Part shown: in pieces, positions 16,087 through 25,035 of the stretch | How positions within the stretch are numbered: position 1 is the first letter of the stretch | Layout: every line of letters starts with the position of its first letter | Assembly (NCBI GenBank): GCA_001604135.1 | Contig: LVAT01000019.1 | Coordinates: forward strand, 1 to 42,795 | Reading direction: 5' to 3' | DNA from: Clostridiales bacterium Firm_14 | GTDB taxonomy: Bacteria > Bacillota > Clostridia > Saccharofermentanales > Saccharofermentanaceae | DNA: 42,795 bases | Translations under genes and position numbers: made by a program | The notes under the pieces: model-generated | Database searches by the model: none | What the model was told of the DNA's origin: nothing | The model's input: only the letters and a program-made list of their open reading frames with translations

Positions 16087-17436
16087 GTGCATTTCATTAT
16101 CTTTGAGCACCAGGGACTTTTCTTCTTCCTGAAGCTGGACTTCCTCAACATCAAGAACAACGAGCTCGAGTTCTTCAGGAGCGATCGCTTTCTTGGCACG
16201 GAACTTAAGAACCAGTGCGACTATGCCGACGAGGAGCATCAGGATTCCGAACGCAACGATCACATAATCGTAGAAAAGCCTCGTCTCGGTCATCTGGGTT
16301 GCTATCTCCCAGTAAGGGAATTCATAGCCCAGACGTTCCTTGTCGGTCTCTCCAATCGGGAACATCGTATCGATGATCCTCGTTATCTTAAATCGTCCCG
16401 TGTCATTTACGACAAGAACCTGAGGATTTGTAAGCGAATAAGAAGGCAATGCATTCTTAAAGTCAGCTACCGCAACACCCGTAACGAGCTCAGGAAGCAT
16501 TGCTTCATAGCACTGGATCGCATAATCCGTCTCGGAACCCTGAGGCGAAGATGCGTTATCCAATCCGCCGTAATTGTAGGAATCACCATAACCTCCGACA
16601 TCGCCTGAGAGACCGGTGTTATCATTCATGCTGCCAGAGTCACCGCCGTAGAGAGCTCCCAAAGCACCAAAATAGATAAACACTCTGTTTTCCTGTTCGC
16701 CGGCAAGCTCAGCTACCTTGGTATTCTTCTCTTCGATAACGCCGATAACGGTAAACATCTTGCCGTTGATCTCTAAAGTATGTCCGACTACGTCATATGA
16801 ACGGTAGAACTTCCAAGCGAGAACATCGTTAATAACGATCTGGTATGTATCTACCGGTGTCTCGGGAAGGAATCCGCCGGATAAGTATCTGAAAGGGTGG
16901 AATGCCCTGTAGTTTCCGCCGACAGCGACGATCTGTACATCAGCTTCGCCGGACTTCTTCCTGACACCTTCGATCGTCTCAAAAGACAGCACCTTGCCCC
17001 TGAGAGTTGAAGAATAGCAGTCTTCCCAGCCTCTGAGCTTATCGGAAGAACCTGAGATTTTTTTGCTTCCGGCACCGATTCCTGTATCAGCTGAAGCCTG
17101 GAGCTTCTGTCTCATCAGGGGAAGATCGCCCAAGTGGATCGACTTGCCTCCCGAAGTATATGTCATTGGTGATGTTTCGCCCTTGGATCTGTTACCGCCT
17201 GCGAAGACCACCATGTGTCTGAAACCTGTTTCCGATTTGTTCTGCCACATCTCTGCGACTCTCTGTTCCGGTCTGTTATCGGAAAGATAGATAGCTCTTC
17301 CTATGCCGAATCCGATAAGGATCAGCGATGCTATGACGATCCAGAAAGGAACAGCGAGAACAAGCTTCAAGAAACCGATCTTGAATTTACTCTTCTCAAC
17401 ATTGAAGAATTGTTTTGTCTTTTCAATTACTCGCAT
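16078..17436 (-). CDS. MacB-like periplasmic-domain membrane protein
   Basis: A 452-residue protein with a transmembrane helix near residues 22-50, a large extracytoplasmic domain and one C-terminal helix near 398-420, then a Glu/Val/Leu-rich cytoplasmic tail. The middle resembles the MacB periplasmic core (YQIVINDVLAWKFYRS, DVVGHTLEINGKMFTVIGV), the part of MacB/LolC-type transporters that contacts an adaptor. It lacks the three C-terminal FtsX helices and an ATPase. A Gly/Ser/Asn-rich low-complexity insert lies near residues 268-300. It lies 18 bases after the HlyD-like gene with an AAGGAAT site, so the two likely work together. Confidence 0.75.
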   Translation of the reverse strand: MRVIEKTKQFFNVEKSKFKIGFLKLVLAVPFWIVIASLILIGFGIGRAIYLSDNRPEQRVAEMWQNKSETGFRHMVVFAGGNRSKGETSPMTYTSGGKSIHLGDLPLMRQKLQASADTGIGAGSKKISGSSDKLRGWEDCYSSTLRGKVLSFETIEGVRKKSGEADVQIVAVGGNYRAFHPFRYLSGGFLPETPVDTYQIVINDVLAWKFYRSYDVVGHTLEINGKMFTVIGVIEEKNTKVAELAGEQENRVFIYFGALGALYGGDSGSMNDNTGLSGDVGGYGDSYNYGGLDNASSPQGSETDYAIQCYEAMLPELVTGVAVADFKNALPSYSLTNPQVLVVNDTGRFKITRIIDTMFPIGETDKERLGYEFPYWEIATQMTETRLFYDYVIVAFGILMLLVGIVALVLKFRAKKAIAPEELELVVLDVEEVQLQEEEKSLVLKDNEMHLK

Positions 17437-17454
17437 TATCTTATTCCTTCAGGA

Positions 17455-19122
17455 TCACTTGGCTGTATAGTCCTCAAGTCTTACACGCTGTCCGTCTTCG
17501 AGGGGCTTTTCGGCTCTGATAACGATCATTACGTCATACTTATCAAGCTCACCGTTATTGCTTGTGATAGCCGAGAAAGCACCGTCTGTTGCCTCAACGG
17601 AGACATCGATTCTCTTTACCGTGTACTTGTCACCGAGAGGTGTTGAAGATCCTATGATCGCGTAAACGAAGGTTCCATTGTTATCTTCGTTTACCGCACT
17701 GCTTGAGACAACGCACTTGTAGTTGTCGTTACCTCTTCCGGCATTTACTGTTACCTCTTCATCAGGCCATGACTCATTACCGTCAACACGGCACTTAACG
17801 AGCATGCTTCCTCTCGGGTTGTCCGGATCCGGTTTCTTCGACATGACAGTGCATCCCTGAACGAATCCGCTCGTTACTTCGAGCTGCTGTCCAGCCCATA
17901 TATTCTGTGCTGTCTTGGTATCGAAAGAGAATGTTACGGAGCATTCCCTGTCTGTCTCAGGGAAAATATATCCGACTATTGTCTTTGCCGTCAGATTGTC
18001 TCCTGCCGATACTGAAATGTTGTATACATAGCCTGCGGCAGGCGCCTTGATCTCAGTGATCTTTGCAGCTTCTTCGAGCTTTGCGATCTCAGCCTTAAGC
18101 TTCTCGATCTGCTCATCGCGGTCATTGGCTTTATCCTTAGCCTCGTCAGCAGAAATGCTGGCTTCTGTCTTGGCATCAGAATAATCTTTGTTAGCTCTAT
18201 TAAGCGCATTCTGGGCTGACGTTACCTGATTCTTTGCTGCAGCCTCAGAAGGAAGGTCATCCAGAGCTGCGATCTCATTTTGCGCCTTCTCGATCTTACC
18301 CTGGCACGCAGCGAGATCTGCAGAAGCTTCCTTCATACGTGCTTCGGCAGGAGTAAGCAGGGCCTCAAGGTCTTTGATCTCCTTCTCTTTCTCAGCGACC
18401 TTGTTTACCAGGATCGCATAAGGAGTGGAGTTATTAAGGAGTTCGTCTTCCGTAGGATCCGGGGTATTGGTTTCCTTATAAACGGTAATCTGTGCATCAA
18501 GAGGAGCTTTTTCTGCCTTGATCTTATCGATCTGAGTCTTAAGATCTTCAACTGTCTTCGCTGCTGCGCTTACTGCAGCCTCTAAAGAAACTTCCTTGGC
18601 AGATTCTTCGTCGATTATCTTCTGGTTGCTGTTTGCTACGTTTTTCTTGTTCTGGACTTTCTTCAAAGTATCCTTTGCTTCCGACAAAGCCGTCTTGCTC
18701 GTGTTGATCATGTCAGTATAAGTGGAGAAATCAGTATTCTTCTTGGGCTGTCTTGCTTCATAAGCCTTCGTTCGCTCAAGTTCCTTAAGCGTGTCTTTCT
18801 TGGATGCGAGAGTCTCGTCATCTTCGATGGGCTTTAAAGTGAGGATCGTGTCACCCTTTTTGACTATATCCAGACCTGTTACCTTGATCTCATCTACGAC
18901 TCTGCCGTCCAGGCCCTTGATCTCGGTCATGTTATCTATGACGACCTTTCCTTTCGAACTGTTTGAATACGAGAGATTTCCCCTTGAAGCATAAGAACCC
19001 AATACCTTCGGGATCGTCATGTTCATGATCGTGTTCGAAAAGAATGTCAGTACCGCAAGTATTGCAACGAACGCAATCATTGCTTTTATAACTCTCGCTC
19101 TTCTAGCACTTCCCTTTGCCAT
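17455..19122 (-). CDS. HlyD-family adaptor protein
   Basis: A 555-residue membrane-fusion-type protein. It has a basic start and one transmembrane helix (about 12-32), a first lipoyl half (GRVVDEIKVTGLDIVKKGDTIL), a long alpha-helical coiled region of roughly 240 residues rich in Lys, Glu and Ala, then the second lipoyl half (IKAPAAGYVYNISVSAGDN) and beta-barrel domains. Adaptors of this class connect an inner transporter to outer parts or form channels. The start follows GGAGGAACAAGAAG. It lies between the MacB-domain gene and the permeases. The unusually long coil suggests a long periplasm- or wall-spanning hairpin. Confidence 0.85.
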   Translation of the reverse strand: MAKGSARRARVIKAMIAFVAILAVLTFFSNTIMNMTIPKVLGSYASRGNLSYSNSSKGKVVIDNMTEIKGLDGRVVDEIKVTGLDIVKKGDTILTLKPIEDDETLASKKDTLKELERTKAYEARQPKKNTDFSTYTDMINTSKTALSEAKDTLKKVQNKKNVANSNQKIIDEESAKEVSLEAAVSAAAKTVEDLKTQIDKIKAEKAPLDAQITVYKETNTPDPTEDELLNNSTPYAILVNKVAEKEKEIKDLEALLTPAEARMKEASADLAACQGKIEKAQNEIAALDDLPSEAAAKNQVTSAQNALNRANKDYSDAKTEASISADEAKDKANDRDEQIEKLKAEIAKLEEAAKITEIKAPAAGYVYNISVSAGDNLTAKTIVGYIFPETDRECSVTFSFDTKTAQNIWAGQQLEVTSGFVQGCTVMSKKPDPDNPRGSMLVKCRVDGNESWPDEEVTVNAGRGNDNYKCVVSSSAVNEDNNGTFVYAIIGSSTPLGDKYTVKRIDVSVEATDGAFSAITSNNGELDKYDVMIVIRAEKPLEDGQRVRLEDYTAK

Positions 19123-19170
19123 CTTCTTGTTCCTCCATATTTTACGTAACGCTTAACGCAGATTTGTTCT

Positions 19171-20226
19171 TTACTTAATACCCGATCGCGAGATACCTTC
19201 GACGAGATACTCCTCACCCCAGAAGAAGATCAGGAGCGGCGGTATCATGTACACACTTGATGCCGCAAACGCGATTCCCAATTCGGGTTCGTTGATCTGC
19301 GAAAGGAATACGGATAACGGTTGCTTATTAACATCTGTCAACAGTACGAGTGGCTGCTCTACCATGTTCCAGTAATCGATGAATAACAGGATCGTCAATG
19401 CGAAGATAGCATTCTTACACAACGGCAGCGCGATATTCGTGAATATCTGCCATTCGGTCGCACCGTCGAGCGTTGCCGCTTCGATATATCCTGACGGGAT
19501 CTGACGCATGTATTTGGTAAGAAGGAATATCGCGAATGTCGAGAAAATACCCGGCAGTATAATAGCCCAAATGGTATCTAAGATCCCCAATGTGTCTGCG
19601 ATCATGTAGTTCGGAACGAGCGTTACCTGGAACGGCATGAGCATGAGGATGATGTATGAGAAGAACAAAACCTCTCTTCTCTTCCTTCTGTATCTTGCGA
19701 ATGAATAGGATGCGAGGCAAGCGACAACCATCTGGCCAGCAACGATAGGGAGCGTCAGCAGGATTGAATTCCAGTACTTGAACAGATACTCCGGATTCAT
19801 GAAGAGCAATGTCGTGTACTGCTTGATCGTTACCTCTTCAGGAATCAGCTTCAATACAGGTGTCCTGGACATATATGTCGCGCCCTGCGTAGCGTGTCCT
19901 GACATACTCTGGAAGACCGTATTGTAATTTGCGACGATCTCTTCTGATGACATGAATGAGTTAAGGAATGTAAAGAAGATGGGTACCAGAGCAAGTGCCG
20001 AAATGAATGCGGCAATGAAGACTCCGATTCCCGTGATTATTCCTTTTCTGATCTTGCGCTTTCTCAGATTAAGCGCGATCCTCTTTTTCTCGCTTGCGAA
20101 AAATAACTCTCTCGCTTCTTCGGACATCGATGTAATGAATGTCTCAGGTGCCTTTGATTCGGTATATATATTACGGCGTGCGAGAGTTGCCTGTTTTTTT
20201 CTTTCTATGCGTGTAAGCTCGTCCAT
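19171..20226 (-). CDS. Sugar-type ABC permease (MalG/UgpE class)
   Basis: A 351-residue inner-membrane permease with about six helices after a basic cytoplasmic tail of some 75 residues. The EAA loop that docks on the ATPase is visible: GYIEAATLDGATEWQIF followed by NIALP. This is the MalG-type half of a CUT1 importer. The start at 20226 is chosen for the GGAGGAATAAG site; it begins one base after the stop of the partner permease. No ATPase or solute-binding protein is encoded nearby; a shared MsmK-type ATPase elsewhere is likely. Confidence 0.88.
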   Translation of the reverse strand: MDELTRIERKKQATLARRNIYTESKAPETFITSMSEEARELFFASEKKRIALNLRKRKIRKGIITGIGVFIAAFISALALVPIFFTFLNSFMSSEEIVANYNTVFQSMSGHATQGATYMSRTPVLKLIPEEVTIKQYTTLLFMNPEYLFKYWNSILLTLPIVAGQMVVACLASYSFARYRRKRREVLFFSYIILMLMPFQVTLVPNYMIADTLGILDTIWAIILPGIFSTFAIFLLTKYMRQIPSGYIEAATLDGATEWQIFTNIALPLCKNAIFALTILLFIDYWNMVEQPLVLLTDVNKQPLSVFLSQINEPELGIAFAASSVYMIPPLLIFFWGEEYLVEGISRSGIK

Positions 20227-20227
20227 C

Positions 20228-21415
20228 TTATTCCTCCACATCCGAGTCGAACTTGGATTCTGCGAAGAACAGACCGCCGACGATTATGATCATGACAACG
20301 CACATTACGATGGCTCCTGCAGAAAGCTTACTGTAGTCTAAGTGCGTAAATGAGTTGTTCATGAAGTGCTGAAGCATATAGAGGTTATCGAACGGATAGT
20401 CACCCGTTAAGAGATATACCTCTCTGAATATCTTAAATGAATTGATAAGCGACATGATGCCGACAAAGAAGATCGTCGGTGACAGATAGTGAAGCTTGAT
20501 CGCAAAGAATCTCTTTAAGGGGCCTGCACCGTCCATCTCAGCCGATTCTAAGATCTCATGCGGGATACTGTTCAATGCCGCAAGGAACAATACCATGTTG
20601 TAACCCAAGTTTTTCCATAGGAACAGAAGCATGATTACGATCTGGGCATATTGCGATTTCATCCAGTCTATCTTCTGCGCCCCTTCAAAGAGGTCTGCGG
20701 CAATACCGTTGATTACGCCGTTGTAGCTGAAGAACACCTGCCAGATAAGAACGACTGACGCTACCGGTACCATCATCGGGTTAAGCAAAAAGCTTCTGAA
20801 GATACTCTTTCCGGGGAGACCCGAGTTAAGGAGCAGTGCAATGAGCAAAGCAAGGACAACTGCTAATGGTACAGAGATCAAGGCAAACGTTAGTGTGTTC
20901 TTTGACGCAGATATAAAAGCCTCGTTGGTCAATACTCTCTCGTAATTTCTGAATCCTACAAAATCCGAATTCGTAGGAGACTTTTGGAAAGAAGTCTTGA
21001 GGAGCAGGATCAACGGCAGAAAGAAAAATACCAGTACACCGACGAAACTGGGTGTCAGATAACCCGTAAAAATACCCCAATCGCGGAGCTTTCTTTTGAA
21101 GTGCCTCTTCTTGCGGAGCTCGAGTGTCTCTCGTCTTTCGGGAGTGTCCTCAAAAACCGGAATGTCTTTAGGTGTCAGTTTTGCTGTTGCAAGCGGAGTA
21201 ACATTCTTGGGCTTGGGTCTGTTGATGAGTGCTTCTTCGTGCTCTTCTTCGGAAAGTACTCTGACAATGGGTTTAACTGCCAGGGCCTTATTGGTCTTCT
21301 CTGAAGCAGGCTTCTCTTCTGCCTTCTCAGAATGAATGACCTCAGACCCCGGCCTCATGCCGGTGACTTCACCTTTTTCAATTAACTGGTTTTCTTTACT
21401 TGTCCTATTATCCAT
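20228..21415 (-). CDS. Sugar-type ABC permease (MalF/UgpA class)
   Basis: A 395-residue MalF-type permease with six predicted helices and the EAA loop ILESAEMDGAGPLKRFFAI. Its N-terminal cytoplasmic part of about 115 residues, rich in Lys, Glu, Pro and Arg, is much longer than in typical UgpA proteins. The start at 21415 (ATG, MDNRT) is chosen because a TATAAT at 21455-21450 lies just upstream; the ribosome binding site is weak and a start at 21358 with GGTGA is an alternative. First gene of an operon running to 16078. Confidence 0.85.
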   Translation of the reverse strand: MDNRTSKENQLIEKGEVTGMRPGSEVIHSEKAEEKPASEKTNKALAVKPIVRVLSEEEHEEALINRPKPKNVTPLATAKLTPKDIPVFEDTPERRETLELRKKRHFKRKLRDWGIFTGYLTPSFVGVLVFFFLPLILLLKTSFQKSPTNSDFVGFRNYERVLTNEAFISASKNTLTFALISVPLAVVLALLIALLLNSGLPGKSIFRSFLLNPMMVPVASVVLIWQVFFSYNGVINGIAADLFEGAQKIDWMKSQYAQIVIMLLFLWKNLGYNMVLFLAALNSIPHEILESAEMDGAGPLKRFFAIKLHYLSPTIFFVGIMSLINSFKIFREVYLLTGDYPFDNLYMLQHFMNNSFTHLDYSKLSAGAIVMCVVMIIIVGGLFFAESKFDSDVEE

Positions 21416-21446
21416 ACCAAATAACAGTGTCCCCACACTTTTCGCT

Positions 21447-21460
21447 CGGATTATAATCCG
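21447..21460 (-). promoter_or_regulatory. Palindromic -10 region of the permease operon
   Basis: CGGATTATAATCCG is a perfect 14-base palindrome whose centre contains TATAAT on the minus strand. It may be an operator on top of the promoter. A -35 of TTAGAT lies 17 bases upstream. Confidence 0.5.
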
Positions 21461-21499
21461 TTGCTGATAATAATCTAATACATCTTTATGTACATTTTG

Positions 21500-21574
21500 T
21501 GGCAAAGCGGCATCAAAACGGCATCATTTGAAGAATTTTTTTGCCATTAATAAGTATATCTCCAAACGATGCCG
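21500..21574 (-). promoter_or_regulatory. Interleaved inverted repeats between pyk and the permease operon
   Basis: On the minus strand the order is CGGCATC (21574-21568), TGGCAAA (21546-21540), TGATGCCG twice (21526-21519 and 21515-21508), TTTGCCA (21506-21500). The two complementary pairs interleave, giving a pseudoknot topology or alternative hairpins. It could be the pyk 3' end or a regulatory region of the operon. Confidence 0.45.
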
Positions 21575-21607
21575 TAAAATATTTAAGTTTTGATTAAGAT
21601 TTTACGC

Positions 21608-23023
21608 TCAGCTTACCGTCTCAACTTTAATTGTATTGGTGTTTCCGGCCTTTCCGTTGATGAGGCCGCCTGTCATTACGACATTATCGCCTTCCTTGAG
21701 GTCTAAGACTTCCTTCGCGACGTTAAGGCCGTGATAGTACATTACATCCGTTGAATTGAACTCCTCATTAAGGATCGGGATAACGCCCCAGGAGAGGTTA
21801 AGCCTTCTCCAGATCCTCTCGGATGTGGTCATACCTATGATGTCGATAGGACATCTGAAACGGGATACCATTCTTGCCGTAACTCCGCTTCTGGAGTGAA
21901 CGACGATAGCCTTGGCGCCTACGTCTATTGCCATCTGACATGTAGCATGGGAAATAGCGTCAAGGTTATTTCTCATATTGAATTCCTGCTTGGCGAAACG
22001 CTCCTTGTAGTTGATGTGCATCTCTGTGTACTCAGCTACCTGGGACATAGTCTGGACTGCCTCGACAGGATATTTGCCGGCAGCGGACTCTCCGGAAAGC
22101 ATGATCGCGGAAGAACCGTCATATACTGCGTTTGCGACGTCAGAGATCTCGGCTCTGGTCGGTCTCGGATTGTTGATCATGGACTCGAGCATCTCTGTTG
22201 CCGTAATAACGCGCCGGCCCAAAAGCCTGCAGCGCTTGATGAGCTGTTTCTGAACGCTCGGAACCTCGTGGAACGGGATCTCAACGCCCAGATCACCTCT
22301 GGCGATCATGATGCCTGCGCAGTATTCGGAGATCTCATCGATGTTATCAACGCCTGCGCGGTTCTCGATCTTTGCGATAACTTCGATATTCTCACCGCCG
22401 TTGGCGTCTAAGAATTCACGCATCTCGATCATGTCTTCTTTTCGCGACACGAATGAAGCAGCAACAAAATCAATGTCATTCTGGATTCCGAAGATAAGGT
22501 CCTTCTTATCCTGCTCGCTTAAGAAATCGCCCTGCATTACCTTGTTCGGGAAGTTCATGGACTTCTGGTTGGAGAGGATTCCTCCGACAACTACCTCGCA
22601 GATAACGTCAGCGCCCTTGATCTCTTTTACTTCGAGGATAACAAGTCCGTTGTTGATAAGGACCTTGTCGCCGGGATTAAGCTGCTCGGGAAGGAGCTTG
22701 TAAGTAACGGATACTCTTGTCTCGTCGCCTTCGACATCATCTGTCGTAAGAACGAATGTGGCACCGTCCTTAAGCTCTACCTTGCCGTCCTTGAAGGTCT
22801 TGATCCTGTACTCAGGGCCCTTGGTATCAAGCATTATCGCGATAGGAAGATTCATCTTCTCCCTTACCCTCTTGATCAGGTCGATCTTTGCCTGGTGCTG
22901 CTCGTGTGTTCCGTGCGAAAAGTTAAGTCTGGCAACATTCATGCCCGCTTCGCACATCTTCGATAATGTCTCTTCGTTATCTGACGCCGGTCCTATCGTA
23001 CAAATGATCTTGGTTTTGCGCAT
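21608..23023 (-). CDS. pyk: Pyruvate kinase
   Basis: A 471-residue pyruvate kinase, transferring phosphate from phosphoenolpyruvate to ADP in the last step of glycolysis. The N-terminal KIICTIGPAS, the barrel motifs NFSHG, MIARGDLGVE with the catalytic Lys in AKIEN, and ATEMLESM are all present. The length matches the short form without the extra C-terminal PEP-utiliser domain of Bacillus enzymes. The start follows AGAGGAG. A TACAAT lies upstream at 23077-23072 and could be the -10. It is divergent from guaA. Confidence 0.97.
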   Translation of the reverse strand: MRKTKIICTIGPASDNEETLSKMCEAGMNVARLNFSHGTHEQHQAKIDLIKRVREKMNLPIAIMLDTKGPEYRIKTFKDGKVELKDGATFVLTTDDVEGDETRVSVTYKLLPEQLNPGDKVLINNGLVILEVKEIKGADVICEVVVGGILSNQKSMNFPNKVMQGDFLSEQDKKDLIFGIQNDIDFVAASFVSRKEDMIEMREFLDANGGENIEVIAKIENRAGVDNIDEISEYCAGIMIARGDLGVEIPFHEVPSVQKQLIKRCRLLGRRVITATEMLESMINNPRPTRAEISDVANAVYDGSSAIMLSGESAAGKYPVEAVQTMSQVAEYTEMHINYKERFAKQEFNMRNNLDAISHATCQMAIDVGAKAIVVHSRSGVTARMVSRFRCPIDIIGMTTSERIWRRLNLSWGVIPILNEEFNSTDVMYYHGLNVAKEVLDLKEGDNVVMTGGLINGKAGNTNTIKVETVS

Positions 23024-23147
23024 ATACTTATTATCTCCTCTAAGCCAATTAAAAAGTTTTGCCTGATTGTATCATTTGTGCCCCTAAACTTCTGCACAAT
23101 ATTGTAAAATGTTTAAGTCAATATTTTATACATTGGAGGCTTTGCAA

Positions 23148-24128
23148 ATGGCAGACGTAAGACCTGAATCCCTTAAAAGAATCACGACAAAAGCCCTTGC
23201 TGACGCATTTATCGACGATCAGATCAAGGCAATCAAGGAGCAAGTCGGTGACAAGAAAGTTCTCTTGGCTCTTTCCGGCGGCGTAGACTCTTCAGTAGTC
23301 GCAGCACTCCTCATAAAAGCAATCGGAACCAACCTCGTTTGCGTTCACGTTAACCACGGACTCTTGAGAAAAGGCGAACCCGAGATGGTATGCAAAGTCT
23401 TCAGAGACGAACTCGGTGCTAACCTCATCTACGTTGACGCAGTTGACAGATTCTTAGGCCTCCTCGAAGGCGTAACGGATCCTGAGCAGAAGCGCCACAT
23501 CATCGGCGAAGAGTTCATCAAGGTCTTCGCAGAAGAAGCTGCTAAGCTCGACGGCATCTCTTTCCTCGCACAGGGCACCATCTACCCTGACATCTTGGAG
23601 AGCGAGCAGGGCATCAAGGCTCACCACAACGTAGGCGGCCTTCCTCCGGAACTCGATTTCGAGCTCGTTGAACCTGTTAAGTATCTCTACAAGGACGAGG
23701 TCCGTGTAGTAGGTTCAGCTCTTGGTCTTCCCGACAACATGGTTTACCGTCAGCCCTTCCCCGGTCCCGGACTTGGCGTAAGATGTCCCGGTGCCATCAC
23801 AAGAGACAGACTCGAAGCAGTAAGAGAGTCCGATGCAATCCTTCGTGAAGAGTTCGAAAAGGCCGGCCTCGCAGGCAAGGTATGGCAGTACTTCACAGTA
23901 GTACCTGACTTCAAGTCCACAGGCATCAAGGACGGCAAGAGAGCTTTCGAGTGGCTCTGCATCGTACGTGCGATCAACACAACAGACGTAGTCCAGGTCA
24001 CAGTTGAGCCCATCGATTACGATCTCATGTGCCGCATCACAGACCGTATCACTCACGAAGTTCCCGGCATCAACAGAGTCCTTTACGACTACACGCCGAA
24101 GCCGACAGCAACAGTCGAGTACGAGTAA
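23148..24128 (+). CDS. guaA: GMP synthetase, ATP-pyrophosphatase subunit without glutaminase domain
   Basis: A 326-residue protein matching only the C-terminal half of bacterial GuaA: the PP-loop LSGGVDSSVVAALL at residues 42-55, QGTIYPD, RQPFPGPGLGVR, and the dimerisation domain ending in the family tail YTPKPTATVEYE. It converts XMP to GMP using ATP; the amino group must come from ammonia or a separate glutaminase subunit, as in archaea (GuaAb). Bacteria normally fuse both domains, about 510-520 residues. The start at 23148 has GGAGG eight bases upstream, and no glutaminase frame precedes it. The stop lies within the hairpin element at 24123. Confidence 0.93.
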   Translation: MADVRPESLKRITTKALADAFIDDQIKAIKEQVGDKKVLLALSGGVDSSVVAALLIKAIGTNLVCVHVNHGLLRKGEPEMVCKVFRDELGANLIYVDAVDRFLGLLEGVTDPEQKRHIIGEEFIKVFAEEAAKLDGISFLAQGTIYPDILESEQGIKAHHNVGGLPPELDFELVEPVKYLYKDEVRVVGSALGLPDNMVYRQPFPGPGLGVRCPGAITRDRLEAVRESDAILREEFEKAGLAGKVWQYFTVVPDFKSTGIKDGKRAFEWLCIVRAINTTDVVQVTVEPIDYDLMCRITDRITHEVPGINRVLYDYTPKPTATVEYE

Positions 24129-24190
24129 TATTATTTGCTCGCTAAGGTCCTCCGCGCTGCGCTTGTGCGGAATCGCTCGCAAACAATATT
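24102..24190 (+). repeat. Direct repeat, left copy: guaA tail plus hairpin element
   Basis: These 89 bases recur at 27264-27352 with one difference (G at 24117, A at 27279). They cover the last eight sense codons of guaA, its stop and most of the hairpin element. The arrangement resembles att sites of elements that insert in the 3' end of guaA. Confidence 0.85.
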
Positions 24191-24194
24191 ACTC
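24123..24194 (+). repeat. Structured hairpin element, copy 2, at the guaA stop codon
   Basis: GAGTAATATT (24123-24132) pairs with AATATTACTC (24185-24194). Inside are an A/C mismatch, TTTGC/GCAAA, a TC/TC internal loop, GC/GC, the loop TAAGGTCC, TCCGC/GCGGA with a TTGT bulge, and a short GC-closed tip. Compared with copy 1 the outer and second helices differ in sequence but keep pairing. Confidence 0.75.
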
Positions 24195-24217
24195 TTTTCA
24201 ATGAGACAAAAACTAAG

Positions 24218-24248
24218 GAAGCTCCTGGTAATTCAGGAGCTTCTTTTT
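24218..24248 (+). terminator. Terminator after guaA (repeat-family terminator A)
   Basis: GAAGCTCCTG pairs with CAGGAGCTTC across a 6-base loop and is followed by TTTTT. Two related terminators lie at 27380 and 31917. Confidence 0.85.
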
Positions 24249-24356
24249 AGCTTAGAGTGTTTTACCCGGGATGGTATAATTACCTTGATCAAGGGTGTTC
24301 CTTGGTCGATAAAATTTTAACTAAATAAACTATTGGTGATTGATAGAATTTCTCTT

Positions 24357-25013
24357 ATGAACGATAAAGTTTCAAAGTGGTATGAGAATACCAAAAACGT
24401 TGATGAAATGCTGGACTGGAGGCCTGCATTGAAAGAATGGGAAAAATCAGTTTCCAAACTTTTTTCTCCTGGCTCAAGGATACTGGACATTGGGTGCGGT
24501 TTGGGCCGTGAAGCATTCGCATTACATGATCTCGGATTTGAAGTTGTCGGGATCGATATTTCGAAAGAAGTTATATCACGAGTAAAGCAGTTATCTGCCG
24601 ACAAAGGATATAAGATATCATTTAGCGAATATGATGGAGAGCATCTGGATTTCCCTGATAATTCTTTTGATGTTGTGCTTATCTGGGCACAAACTCTCGG
24701 ATTGTTGTATGGAGACGAGTTGAAGAGCAGATATCTGTCGGAATGCAAAAGAGTTCTTAAGACAGGTGGTCTGCTCAGTTTTTCAACTCATGATTATAAC
24801 TATCTGAAAGAGAATCATCCTAATTGTCTTAAAGGTCATAATTTTTTTCCGTATGCCAAAGGAGATATTTACTGGGAATCTTTTGAAGCAAATGATCTGA
24901 TACAGTTTGCCAATAAGGCAGGTATGGAGGTTATCCTTTGCGAAAAGGGGAAAATATACATACCGGAAGACGGAACTGTTCTGCATTGTCTGTGCAGTAA
25001 ACGAGTTTGGTAG
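24357..25013 (+). CDS. Class I SAM-dependent methyltransferase
   Basis: A 218-residue methyltransferase with motif I as ILDIGCGLGREAFAL (near residue 41), the acidic end of strand 2 in VVGIDIS, and motif IV-V region VVLIWAQTLGLLY. It is a UbiE/COQ5-like small-molecule methyltransferase; the substrate is unknown. The ATG at 24357 has no clear ribosome binding site; TATAAT at 24275-24280 is a possible -10. Its AT-richer codons differ from guaA and pyk. It is inside the segment bounded by the guaA-tail repeats, so may have arrived with it. Confidence 0.82.
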   Translation: MNDKVSKWYENTKNVDEMLDWRPALKEWEKSVSKLFSPGSRILDIGCGLGREAFALHDLGFEVVGIDISKEVISRVKQLSADKGYKISFSEYDGEHLDFPDNSFDVVLIWAQTLGLLYGDELKSRYLSECKRVLKTGGLLSFSTHDYNYLKENHPNCLKGHNFFPYAKGDIYWESFEANDLIQFANKAGMEVILCEKGKIYIPEDGTVLHCLCSKRVW

Positions 25014-25035
25014 ATAAAATTATAATTTAATGCAC

